A stretch of 39,087 nt of DNA from NCBI GenBank assembly GCA_019348495.1, contig JAHWJI010000012.1, positions 1 through 39,087 on the forward strand. Reading direction: 5' to 3'. This document shows, in pieces, positions 32,553 to 39,087 of this stretch. Position 1 is the first letter of the stretch, and every line of letters starts with the position of its first letter. The notes beneath the pieces are model-generated. The model saw nothing but the letters and a program-made list of their open reading frames with translations. It was not told the origin of the DNA and ran no database searches. The position numbers and the translations under genes were made by a program. This stretch comes from Actinomycetota bacterium (lineage in GTDB: Bacteria; Actinomycetota; Acidimicrobiia; Acidimicrobiales; CADCSY01).

Positions 32553-33293
32553 CTAGCGAACCCGGGCGAGGGTCCCCAGGTACAGCTCGATCACCTTGGG
32601 GTCCTCCAGCAACTCCCGGCCGATGCCGGTGTAGGCGTTGGCCCCCTGGTCGAGCACGTAGGCCCGGTCGGAGATCTGCAGGCACCGGCGGGCGTTCTGC
32701 TCGACCATCACGATGGACACGCCCGTGGCATTGATCTGTCGGCAGCGGATGAAGACCTCGTCCTGATAGGCGGGCGACAGCCCGGCCGACGGCTCGTCGA
32801 GGAGCAGGACCCTCGGTTCGGTCATCAGCGCCCGTCCCATGGCCACCATCTGGCGCTCGCCCCCCGACAGCGAACCCGCCCGCTGGCGCCGGCGCGCGCC
32901 CACGAGAGGGAACAGCTCGGACACCACGGCGAAGCGCTCGGCGAAGCGCTTGGGCTGAAGGTACACCCCCATGAGCAGGTTCTCCTCCACCGTCAGGCGG
33001 GGGAAGACGTTGTCGTTCTGGGGGACGTAGCCCACCCCCTTGGCCACCAGGGCGTGGGCCGCCATGCCGGTGATGTCCTCGCCCCGTAGCCGCACCGAAC
33101 CGCTGCGCACCGGGATGAGGCCGAAGAGCGCCTTGAGCAGGGTCGACTTCCCTGCGCCATTGGGGCCGATGACCCCCACCAGCTCCCCGTCGCCCAACGA
33201 GAGATCGCAGCCGTTGAGGATGTCGACCTCGGGGACGTAGCCGGCCGTCACGCCCTCGGCGCTCAGCAGCGGGGGATCTTCGACCGGGCTCAA
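32553..33293 (-). CDS. livF: LivF ABC-transporter ATPase
   Basis: A 246-residue ATPase with Walker A GPNGAGKSTLLKALFG, Q-loop VPQNDNVFPRLTVEENL, signature LSGGERQMVAMGRAL, Walker B VLLLDEPSAGLSP and the H-loop region IVMVEQNARRCL. It resembles LivF (the smaller of the two ATPases of LivJHMGF). The start overlaps the livG stop by four bases (ATGA). It powers import with livG, livM and livH. Confidence 0.94.
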   Translation of the reverse strand: MSPVEDPPLLSAEGVTAGYVPEVDILNGCDLSLGDGELVGVIGPNGAGKSTLLKALFGLIPVRSGSVRLRGEDITGMAAHALVAKGVGYVPQNDNVFPRLTVEENLLMGVYLQPKRFAERFAVVSELFPLVGARRRQRAGSLSGGERQMVAMGRALMTEPRVLLLDEPSAGLSPAYQDEVFIRCRQINATGVSIVMVEQNARRCLQISDRAYVLDQGANAYTGIGRELLEDPKVIELYLGTLARVR

Positions 33294-34258
33294 CGGTCGT
33301 CCCCAGCGGTTCGCGTCGGTGTCGACGTCGACGTCGCCTCGGCCTCCATGCGGGCCTCCGCATCTTCGAGGCGAGCCCTTTCCTCTCCCTCGTCGGCGGG
33401 AGCGTCGTGGTGGGTGCCGAGGTAGGCGTCGATCACCGCCGGGTTGGCACCGACTGCCTCCGGCGGGCCTTCGGCGATCACGCGGCCCTCGGCCATCACC
33501 ACCACCCAGTCGCTGATGTCGTGGACGACGTCCATGTCGTGCTCCACGAACAGCACGCTCGTACCGTCGCCGGGCAGGGTGCGCACGTGGCCGAGCAGTG
33601 ACTGGGCGAGCGCGGGGTTGACGCCGGCCATGGGCTCGTCGAGCAGCACCATGGCTGGCTCGGCCATCAGAGCCCGAGCCATCTCCAGCAGCTTGCGCTG
33701 GCCCCCCGAGAGCGTCCCGGCGAAGTCCTCGGCCAGATGCTCGAGTTGGAAGCGGCGCAACAGGGCCCGGGCCCGTTGCTCGATCTCACGCTCCTGGTCC
33801 CGCCACAGTGGGGAGATCAGGGCGGACAGGAACCCCTCGCCCCGCTGCCCGGTTGCGCCCAGCTTCATGTTCTCGACCACGCTGAGTCGGGACAAGGCCT
33901 TGGTGAGCTGGAAGGTCCGCAACAGCCCCCGGCGAGCCACTTGGTGAGTGGGCAGTCCGGCCAGATCGGACCCGTCGAACGACCAGCTCCCGGCGTCGGC
34001 CTGGTCGAAGCCGGTGAGAAGGTTGAACAGCGTCGTCTTGCCGGCGCCGTTGGGCCCGATGAGGGCGGTGATCATGCCCCGTTGCACCTCCAGGTGCTCG
34101 ACGTCGACTGCGGTCAGGCCGCCGAAGCGTCGGCGGACCCCGTCGAGGACCAGGATGGGGTCGGGCTTGGCCACACCCGGCTGGGGCGCCACCCCCTCGA
34201 GGACGCCACGGCCGGCCGACGTGGAGCCAACGGCGGACGTCGACCTACCGGCGGACAT
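33290..34258 (-). CDS. livG: LivG ABC-transporter ATPase
   Basis: The 322-residue ATPase has Walker A GPNGAGKTTLFNLLTG, signature LSGGQRKLLEMARAL, Walker B MVLLDEPMAGVNP and H-loop VLFVEHDMDVVHDISDWVVV. An N-terminal Ser/Ala/Gly-rich extension of about 35 residues precedes the core, so the true start may be downstream of 34258. The C-terminus is also extended (about 50 residues, acidic and Thr-rich) past the usual LivG end. It overlaps livM by 14 bases. Confidence 0.92.
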   Translation of the reverse strand: MSAGRSTSAVGSTSAGRGVLEGVAPQPGVAKPDPILVLDGVRRRFGGLTAVDVEHLEVQRGMITALIGPNGAGKTTLFNLLTGFDQADAGSWSFDGSDLAGLPTHQVARRGLLRTFQLTKALSRLSVVENMKLGATGQRGEGFLSALISPLWRDQEREIEQRARALLRRFQLEHLAEDFAGTLSGGQRKLLEMARALMAEPAMVLLDEPMAGVNPALAQSLLGHVRTLPGDGTSVLFVEHDMDVVHDISDWVVVMAEGRVIAEGPPEAVGANPAVIDAYLGTHHDAPADEGEERARLEDAEARMEAEATSTSTPTRTAGDDR

Positions 34259-35240
34259 CGAGCTCGATCTCCCTGCGGTCGCCGAAGATGCCCTGGGGGC
34301 GGTAGGCCATGAGGGCCATGAGGGCCAGGCCCACCAGCATGAAGCGGACCTGGCCGACCTGGACGCCGTCCATGATGGCGGTGGGGATGTACTCCTGGCG
34401 GACCGCCTGGCGCAGCAGGTTGTCGGTGGCCGACAGCAGCATCCAAAAGATCATGGCTCCCACCACCGGTCCGAGCACCCGTGCCGTGCCCCCGAGGATG
34501 AGCACCACGTAGGCGAAGAAGGTGAGATCGGGCGAGAAGGTGTCGGGCTGCACCGACTGGGTGCTGATGGCCAGCACGAAACCGGCGATGCTGCCGAGCA
34601 CGCCGCCGAAGAGCAGGCTCTGCATCTTGTACCAGTAGACGTTCTTGCCCAGGCTGCGGGCGGCGTCCTCGTCCTCGCGGATCGACTTGAGCACTCGGCC
34701 CCAGGGGCTGCGCATGAGCACGAAGACCATGGCGGCGGCGATGGCCACGGCCAGCCAGGCCACGAGGAGGAGCCAGGTCTGGCGCTCGGTGAAGGTGATG
34801 GGGCTGATGCCGTAGCGCCCGGGGGCGAAGGGGTTGATGGCGTAGAAGTCGTCGGCGAACTGGGTGAGGCCCGACGACCCGCCGGTGTACTCCCGCAGCG
34901 AGACGGAGCGGACCATCAACCGCACGATCTCCGATGCGGCGATGGTGACGATGGCCAGGTAGTCGGCCCGCAGCCGCAGCGTGGGCAGGCCGAGGAGCAG
35001 GGCCAGGACCACCGACGCGGCCAGGCCCACGAGCAGTCCCAGCCACAGGGAGGTCCCCAGGTAGGTCACGGCCACGGCGATGCCGTAGGCCCCCACGGCC
35101 ATGAAGCCCACCTGGCCGAAGTTGAGCAGGCCGGTGTAGCCGAAGTGGACGTTGAGCCCGATGGCGGCCAGGGCGAAGACGGCGGCGAAGTCGCCGACGC
35201 CCGCCTTGAGCCCGTTCTCGAAGATCAGCCCCCAGTCCAC
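34245..35240 (-). CDS. livM: LivM ABC-transporter permease
   Basis: The 331-residue membrane protein shows the LivM pattern of hydrophobic helices: LAAIGLNVHFGYTGLLNFGQVGFMAVGAYG, LRADYLAIVTIAASEIVRL, RSPWGRVLKSIREDEDAARSLGKN, LILGGTARVLGPVVGAM and AYRPQGIFG near the end. It forms the import channel with LivH. GTG 35240 is one base after the livH stop. The ORF end overlaps livG. Confidence 0.94.
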   Translation of the reverse strand: MDWGLIFENGLKAGVGDFAAVFALAAIGLNVHFGYTGLLNFGQVGFMAVGAYGIAVAVTYLGTSLWLGLLVGLAASVVLALLLGLPTLRLRADYLAIVTIAASEIVRLMVRSVSLREYTGGSSGLTQFADDFYAINPFAPGRYGISPITFTERQTWLLLVAWLAVAIAAAMVFVLMRSPWGRVLKSIREDEDAARSLGKNVYWYKMQSLLFGGVLGSIAGFVLAISTQSVQPDTFSPDLTFFAYVVLILGGTARVLGPVVGAMIFWMLLSATDNLLRQAVRQEYIPTAIMDGVQVGQVRFMLVGLALMALMAYRPQGIFGDRREIELDVRR

Positions 35241-35241
35241 G

Positions 35242-36510
35242 TCAGCCCAGCCGCTCGGGTTGGCCCAACAGGCCCTGGGGCCGGACCAACAGGATCAGGA
35301 TGAGGATGGCCAACGCCCCCACGTTCTTGAGCTCAGGGGCCACGACCAGCGTGGAGAGCTGGATGAACAGGCCGACGACGAAGCTGCCCACCAGCGCGCC
35401 GAAGGCGGTGCCCAGGCCGCCCAGGATGACCCCGGCGAACATCAGCAGCAGCAACTGCACACCCATCTGCCAGCTCACCTGCTCGGTGAGCCCGAGCAGG
35501 ACGCCGCCGAAGGCGGCCAGGGCTCCCCCGAAGAACCACACCAACAGGATCACCCGGTCGACGTCGATGCCCGACGATGCGGCCAGATCGGGGTTGTCGG
35601 CCACCGCCCGCATGGCCTTGCCCGCCCTGGTCCGCAGCAGAGCCACACCCACACCGGCCAGCACCACCAGCGACAAGGCGATGGAGATGATGTCCTTGGG
35701 AGCGATGGCGATGGGACCGAGGTCGACCGCCCGCTGCACGGCGTACTGGGCGAAGGGACGGGTGTTGCCCCCGAACTGGTAGAGGAACACGTAGCGCACC
35801 AACAGGCCCAGGCCGATGGAGATCACCAGCAGGGCGATGAGCCCTGTTCCCCGCCGTCGCAGGGGCCGCCACAGCCCCCGGTCGAGGGCGGTGCCGGCGA
35901 GGCCGCCGGCGAGGACGGCCACCGCCGTGGCCGGGATCAGGTGCAGGCCCAAGTTGACGTTGACGTACCAGCCGGCCAGGGCGCCGAAGGTGACCATCTC
36001 GCCGTGGGCGAAGTTGATGAGACCGGTGGTGCCGAAGATCAGCGAGAGCCCCACGGCGGCCATGGCGATGATGAGCCCGAACTTGATCCCCTCCACGAGG
36101 AGCTGGAGGACGCGTCCGAGCGTGCCTCCGACCACCCGGTCACCCTCCCCGAGGGGGAACAACAGGGTCCGCTCCTGGCCCTCTCGAACCGGGAACTCCA
36201 GGGTCGCCCGGTCGGGGTTGCGCAGGGTGAGATCCCCCAGGGTGTCGACGTCGATGGTGGCGGTGTAGTCACCCGGTCCGGGTACCTCCAGCTCGAAGAC
36301 CCCGTCGGCCCCGGTCGTGGCCGTGCCCACCGTCTCGCCGTCGGCGTGCGACACGGTGATCTCCACGCCCTGCACCGGTTCGTCGTCGTCGTCGACGATC
36401 GTTCCTCGCACGCCTTCGGCCTCGTCGCCGGCCTGGGCGGCGACGGGGGTGGCGAGGAGGATCGACACCCCGACCATCGCACCCAGCGCGGGGAGGAGGC
36501 GACGGCGCAC
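35242..36510 (-). CDS. livH: LivH permease with a secretion signal and N-terminal beta-sandwich domain
   Basis: The 422-residue product has an unusual front. Residues 1-27 look like a signal peptide (LPALGAMVGVSILLATPVAAQA), 34 to about 95 like a carboxypeptidase-regulatory/Ig-type beta sandwich (GVRGTIVDDDDEPVQGVEITVS, TTGADGVFELEVPGPGDYTATI), and the LivH permease starts only near residue 135: FGLIIAMAAVGLSLIFGTTGLINFAHGEMVTFGALAGW, LLVISIGLGLLVRY, VILGGLGTAFGALVGSFVVG. The extra domain should lie outside the membrane. Ordinary LivH starts directly with the membrane part. No internal ATG suggests a shorter form, so the fusion appears genuine. Confidence 0.92.
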   Translation of the reverse strand: MRRRLLPALGAMVGVSILLATPVAAQAGDEAEGVRGTIVDDDDEPVQGVEITVSHADGETVGTATTGADGVFELEVPGPGDYTATIDVDTLGDLTLRNPDRATLEFPVREGQERTLLFPLGEGDRVVGGTLGRVLQLLVEGIKFGLIIAMAAVGLSLIFGTTGLINFAHGEMVTFGALAGWYVNVNLGLHLIPATAVAVLAGGLAGTALDRGLWRPLRRRGTGLIALLVISIGLGLLVRYVFLYQFGGNTRPFAQYAVQRAVDLGPIAIAPKDIISIALSLVVLAGVGVALLRTRAGKAMRAVADNPDLAASSGIDVDRVILLVWFFGGALAAFGGVLLGLTEQVSWQMGVQLLLLMFAGVILGGLGTAFGALVGSFVVGLFIQLSTLVVAPELKNVGALAILILILLVRPQGLLGQPERLG

Positions 36511-36520
36511 GCGGCTGGCG

Positions 36521-37213
36521 TCAGGTGAGGCCGACGTGGTCGAGGACCTCGTCGAGGGGGGCGACCAGACCGGTGATGAAGGGGCCGAAGTCGGCGTAGT
36601 GGGCCGATCCGGCGTCGAAGCGCATGGTGTGGACGCACTCCTTGAGGTCGTCGGGGCCCACCCCGAAGAGGGTGACGGCCCATTCGAAGTCGTCGAGGCC
36701 GGTGGAGCCGGTCACGAGCTGCACGACCCGCCCGGCGAAGGCTCGGCCGCTCTTGCCGTGGTCGTACATGAGCTCGAGCCGTTCCTCGTAGGGCAGGGTG
36801 TACCAGTTCTGGCCCACGTTGCGGCGCTTGGACATGGGATAGAAGCACAGCGCCGGCATGCCCGCCGGGGGCAGCGTGGGATAGAGCCGCTCCCGCTTGG
36901 CCCGCTCGGGCACCCCCTGGGCGTACTCCGAGACCTCGGTGAGCGAGACGTAGGAGCCGGCGATCTCCAGGCCGGCCCCCTGCAGGTCACGCTGGAGGCG
37001 CCGCAGCTGCCACAGGTCGGGACCGATGGCCATGAACCCCACGTCGGCCTTGTGGCCGAGCACGGCGAAGGGCACGACCTGGTGCTCGCCTCCCTCGGCC
37101 TGCTTGACGGCCACGGTCACGCCTTGGCGATCGGCGCCGGGGCTCAGCCGGCAGAACAGGTGGAGCACGGCCAGCCCTTCGCCGGGAACGACGGTCTGTT
37201 GCAGCTCGGGCAT
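36521..37213 (-). CDS. hemQ: HemQ/ChdC coproheme decarboxylase (chlorite dismutase family)
   Basis: HemQ removes two carboxyl groups from coproheme III, the last step of heme synthesis in Gram-positive bacteria. The 230-residue protein has FMAIGPDLWQLRRLQRDL, the family core YPMSKRRNVGQNWYTLPYEERLELMYDHGKSGR with the catalytic tyrosine Y138 and the axial heme histidine H152, and the C-terminal DDLKECVHTMRFDAGSAHYADFGPFITG. It starts the operon hemQ-livHMGF with a 10-base gap to livH, though no functional link is obvious. It is actinobacterial in type by family knowledge. Confidence 0.94.
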   Translation of the reverse strand: MPELQQTVVPGEGLAVLHLFCRLSPGADRQGVTVAVKQAEGGEHQVVPFAVLGHKADVGFMAIGPDLWQLRRLQRDLQGAGLEIAGSYVSLTEVSEYAQGVPERAKRERLYPTLPPAGMPALCFYPMSKRRNVGQNWYTLPYEERLELMYDHGKSGRAFAGRVVQLVTGSTGLDDFEWAVTLFGVGPDDLKECVHTMRFDAGSAHYADFGPFITGLVAPLDEVLDHVGLT

Positions 37214-37291
37214 CCGGTCACGCTACAACCTGGCGCCGGGGCGGACGTGGCCGCGTGCAGCCCCTGTCTTCGCTTCCGCTGCGTCTGCCCG

Positions 37292-38092
37292 TCACCCCGG
37301 GGCGTACACCGTCATCCGGTTCCCGCGTACGAAGCCGGCCAAGGTCATGCCCGCCGCTCTGGCCGTCTCCACCGCCAAGGAGGTGGGCGCGCTCACGGCC
37401 ACCAAGGCCGCGAAGCCTGCCGCCCACGCCTTCTGCACGATCTCGAACGAGGCCCGGCCGCTCACGTAGAGGCCCAGGCCATCTGCCGGCAGGCGGGCGT
37501 CGAGCAGGAGGCGGCCGACCACCTTGTCGACGGCGTTGTGGCGGCCGACGTCCTCCCGGACGCAGCGCAGCTCGCCGTCCGGCAAGGCCAGCGCCGCGGC
37601 GTGGAGCCCGCCCGTGCGGTCGAACAACCGCTGCCGGTGGCGGAGCCGATCGGGCAGCGTGGCGAGCACGTCGACCGCCACGCGGAGCTGGTCGTCGCCG
37701 ACGTCGGCGACGTGGGTGCGCACGGCGTCGATGCTCGTCGTCCCGCACACCCCGCACGACGACGTCGTGTAGACGTTGCGGCGGAGGCGCTCGTCGGGTG
37801 GCGACGGCACGCGCCGGCGCACGTCGACGATGTTGTACGTGCCCGCCGGCCGATCGTCGCCGCAGTACCGAATGGCGGCCACGTCGTCGGGGCGATCGAC
37901 GATGCCCTCGGTGAGGCAGAACCCGAGCGCCAGCTCGAAGTCGTTGCCCGGCGTGCGCATGGTCACCGACACCGCCGTGCCGTCGACCCGCACCTCCATC
38001 GGCTCCTCGCCGGCGAGGGTGTCGACCGTCGCCCGGCGGCCGTCGGCGCCGAACCGGATGATGCGCCGGCGGGCGGCGACCCGCTCAGCCAT
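37292..38092 (-). CDS. fdhD: FdhD sulfurtransferase for formate dehydrogenase
   Basis: FdhD transfers sulfur to the bis-MGD cofactor of formate dehydrogenase and is needed for its activity. The 266-residue protein has the typical start, VRVDGTAVSVTMRTPGNDFELALGFCLTEGI, the CxxC motif in YTTSSCGVCGTTSID, LHAAALALPDGELRCVREDVGRHNAVDKVVG and SGRASFEIVQKAWAAGFAALVAVSAPTSLAVE. ATG 38092 is used; GTG 38104 is an alternative. It overlaps the end of mobA by a few bases. The formate dehydrogenase it serves starts divergently at 38790. Confidence 0.94.
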   Translation of the reverse strand: MAERVAARRRIIRFGADGRRATVDTLAGEEPMEVRVDGTAVSVTMRTPGNDFELALGFCLTEGIVDRPDDVAAIRYCGDDRPAGTYNIVDVRRRVPSPPDERLRRNVYTTSSCGVCGTTSIDAVRTHVADVGDDQLRVAVDVLATLPDRLRHRQRLFDRTGGLHAAALALPDGELRCVREDVGRHNAVDKVVGRLLLDARLPADGLGLYVSGRASFEIVQKAWAAGFAALVAVSAPTSLAVETARAAGMTLAGFVRGNRMTVYAPG

Positions 38093-38714
38093 CGCCGTTC
38101 CCACCGACCACCGGCACGAGACCGGCGTGGCGAAGGTCGGCGGGGGTGTCGACGTCGATCAGGTCGCCGGCCCAGTCCGAGGCGTCGAGCCACTCCACAT
38201 CGTCGGCGTCGTCCACGTCGTCGGCGAGCGCCTGCATCCGGCGCTCGCCCCCGCGCACGAGCGCCGGCGCCCGTCCCACCGCCCGTGGCGACCACCGGGC
38301 CGCCAACCACTGGGGGCGGCCGGCCACGAGGGGCACCACCGACCCGGCTGACGAGTGGGAGGCCAGCGCCTGCACCACGGCGACGCTCAGCCGGGGCAGA
38401 TCGGTGGCCACGACGATCACCGGGCCGACGTGGCCCCGCTCGGCCAGCGCCCGGAAGCCGGCGGCGGCGGCGACCAGCGGCCCCTCCCCCGCCGGCTCCT
38501 CCTCGACCGCCGGCAACGTGGTGCGCCCGGGCCCGACCTCGAGCGCCGGCGCCACCACGGCGGCGAGCACGTTCGCCGTGCGCTGCGCCAGGGACAGGCC
38601 GTCGACCTCCAGCAACGCCTTGTCGACGCCCATGCGCCGGCTGGCCCCACCGGTGAGCAACAGGCCGGCAACCTCGGGGACGTGCCCACCGCGGCCCTCG
38701 GTCACCTGCGTCAC
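38085..38714 (-). CDS. mobA: MobA-like molybdenum cofactor guanylyltransferase
   Basis: The 209-residue nucleotidyltransferase has the MobA signature AGLLLTGGASRRMGVDKALLEVDG, EGPLVAAAAGF, VIVVATDLPRLS and a C-terminal DVDTPADL. It attaches GMP to molybdopterin to make MGD. GTG 38714 is chosen as a start close to the conserved loop; GTG 38705 is possible, and the longest frame, to 38846, would run into the divergent dehydrogenase gene. MobA here supplies cofactor for that dehydrogenase. Confidence 0.85.
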   Translation of the reverse strand: MTQVTEGRGGHVPEVAGLLLTGGASRRMGVDKALLEVDGLSLAQRTANVLAAVVAPALEVGPGRTTLPAVEEEPAGEGPLVAAAAGFRALAERGHVGPVIVVATDLPRLSVAVVQALASHSSAGSVVPLVAGRPQWLAARWSPRAVGRAPALVRGGERRMQALADDVDDADDVEWLDASDWAGDLIDVDTPADLRHAGLVPVVGGNGDG

Positions 38715-38789
38715 GGTAGCGACCAGCCCGACGGTTGCCCGTCGCCTCCGGGGGTACGCTGCGGCGAGTCGCCGCTGACGAGGAGGCGG

Positions 38790-39087
38790 ATGGACCTGCG
38801 CAGCTGGATCGAGCAGTGGCCTGTCACCCGGCAGCTCACGGGCCACGACCGGCTGGGTCGGGGTGCGGCGGCGATGTCCCCCCGTTCAGCCCAGCTACGA
38901 GCCCGCACCGAGGATGCCGACACGGTGAGCCGGTCGGTGTGCCCCTACTGCGCGGTGGGATGTGGGCAGAAGGTGTACGTCCGCCACGACCGCGTCACAC
39001 AGATCGAGGGAGATCCCGACAGCCCCATCTCCCGAGGACGCCTGTGCCCCAAGGGAGCAGCGAGCAAGGACCTGGTGACCAGCCCGC
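38790..39087 (+). CDS. Formate dehydrogenase-like molybdoenzyme alpha subunit (N-terminus, cut by the window)
   Basis: The frame is open from ATG 38790 to the last base. AGGAGG at 38781-38786 is close upstream. Residues 51-86 hold the [4Fe-4S] ligands CPYCAVGCGQ (C51, C54, C58) and LCPKGAA (C86), as in FdhA/FdnG-type molybdenum enzymes. Beyond the usual N-terminus there are about 50 residues before the first Cys. Divergent fdhD and mobA support formate dehydrogenase. The catalytic residue (Sec or Cys) lies beyond the window, so the class cannot be fixed. Confidence 0.87.
   Translation, partial: MDLRSWIEQWPVTRQLTGHDRLGRGAAAMSPRSAQLRARTEDADTVSRSVCPYCAVGCGQKVYVRHDRVTQIEGDPDSPISRGRLCPKGAASKDLVTSP

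Noticed and set aside
30964-33363. A 799-codon minus-strand frame across livJ and livF
   Set aside because: It is antisense to the convincing livJ frame, is rich in low-complexity Gly/Arg/Val, and shows no family match. Long shadow frames are expected in GC-rich DNA.

Overview
This is a GC-rich chromosomal window, most likely from an actinobacterium. The best evidence is the conserved block tRNA-Leu, fhaA, fhaB, pstP, rodA/ftsW, pbpA, pknB, pabA/trpG and crgA. Its order matches the division and signalling locus near the origin of many Actinobacteria. A Ku gene, a HemQ-type coproheme decarboxylase and heavy GTG/TTG start use fit the same picture. The lineage within the phylum is not fixed by anything I can read; an Acidimicrobiia-like organism is only a guess.

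Layout. 1-6.6 kb is a cobalamin (B12) cluster: a CobU-like gene, cobS, cobD (frameshifted), a CobC-like PLP enzyme, cobO with a small partner on the minus strand, and a single reading frame that fuses CobQ to CobT. 6.7-8.1 kb is a Tat-exported PhoX/DUF839 protein. 8.5-9.2 kb is a rhodanese plus CBS-pair gene interrupted by an in-frame UGA, with a hairpin just downstream, and by a one-base frameshift. 9.3-14.2 kb is a metal-resistance unit: a divergent MerR regulator, a textbook 19-bp-spacer MerR promoter, then four overlapping genes (metallochaperone, P1B ATPase, glutaredoxin-like protein, DUF3179 lipoprotein). 14.4-23 kb is the tRNA-Leu and the cell-division/PknB locus. 23-27.7 kb holds a zinc-ribbon membrane protein, Ku, an S9 peptidase and small conserved proteins. 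27.8-31 kb holds a MocR-type regulator, a likely toxin-antitoxin remnant, a DUF2993 protein and LarE. 31-37.2 kb is a branched-chain-amino-acid type ABC transporter (binding protein convergent to livHMGF) led by hemQ. 37.3-39.1 kb is fdhD and mobA, divergent from the start of a formate-dehydrogenase-like molybdoenzyme that runs off the window.

How the parts connect. The B12 genes cover corrin-ring adenosylation, amidation and nucleotide-loop assembly. The metal operon couples sensing, cytosolic delivery, efflux and an outer lipoprotein. The PknB/PstP/FHA block provides kinase, phosphatase and phosphothreonine readers next to peptidoglycan polymerase and transpeptidase. FdhD and MobA make a formate dehydrogenase active by sulfurating and supplying its molybdenum cofactor.

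Most interesting points: the candidate UGA-recoded (selenocysteine) rhodanese, the CobQ-CobT fusion, the YPC metal site in the ATPase, and a LivH permease carrying a secretion signal and a beta-sandwich domain. Two clear frame disruptions (cobD, rhodanese) mean sequence errors must be excluded before any of these genes is called broken.
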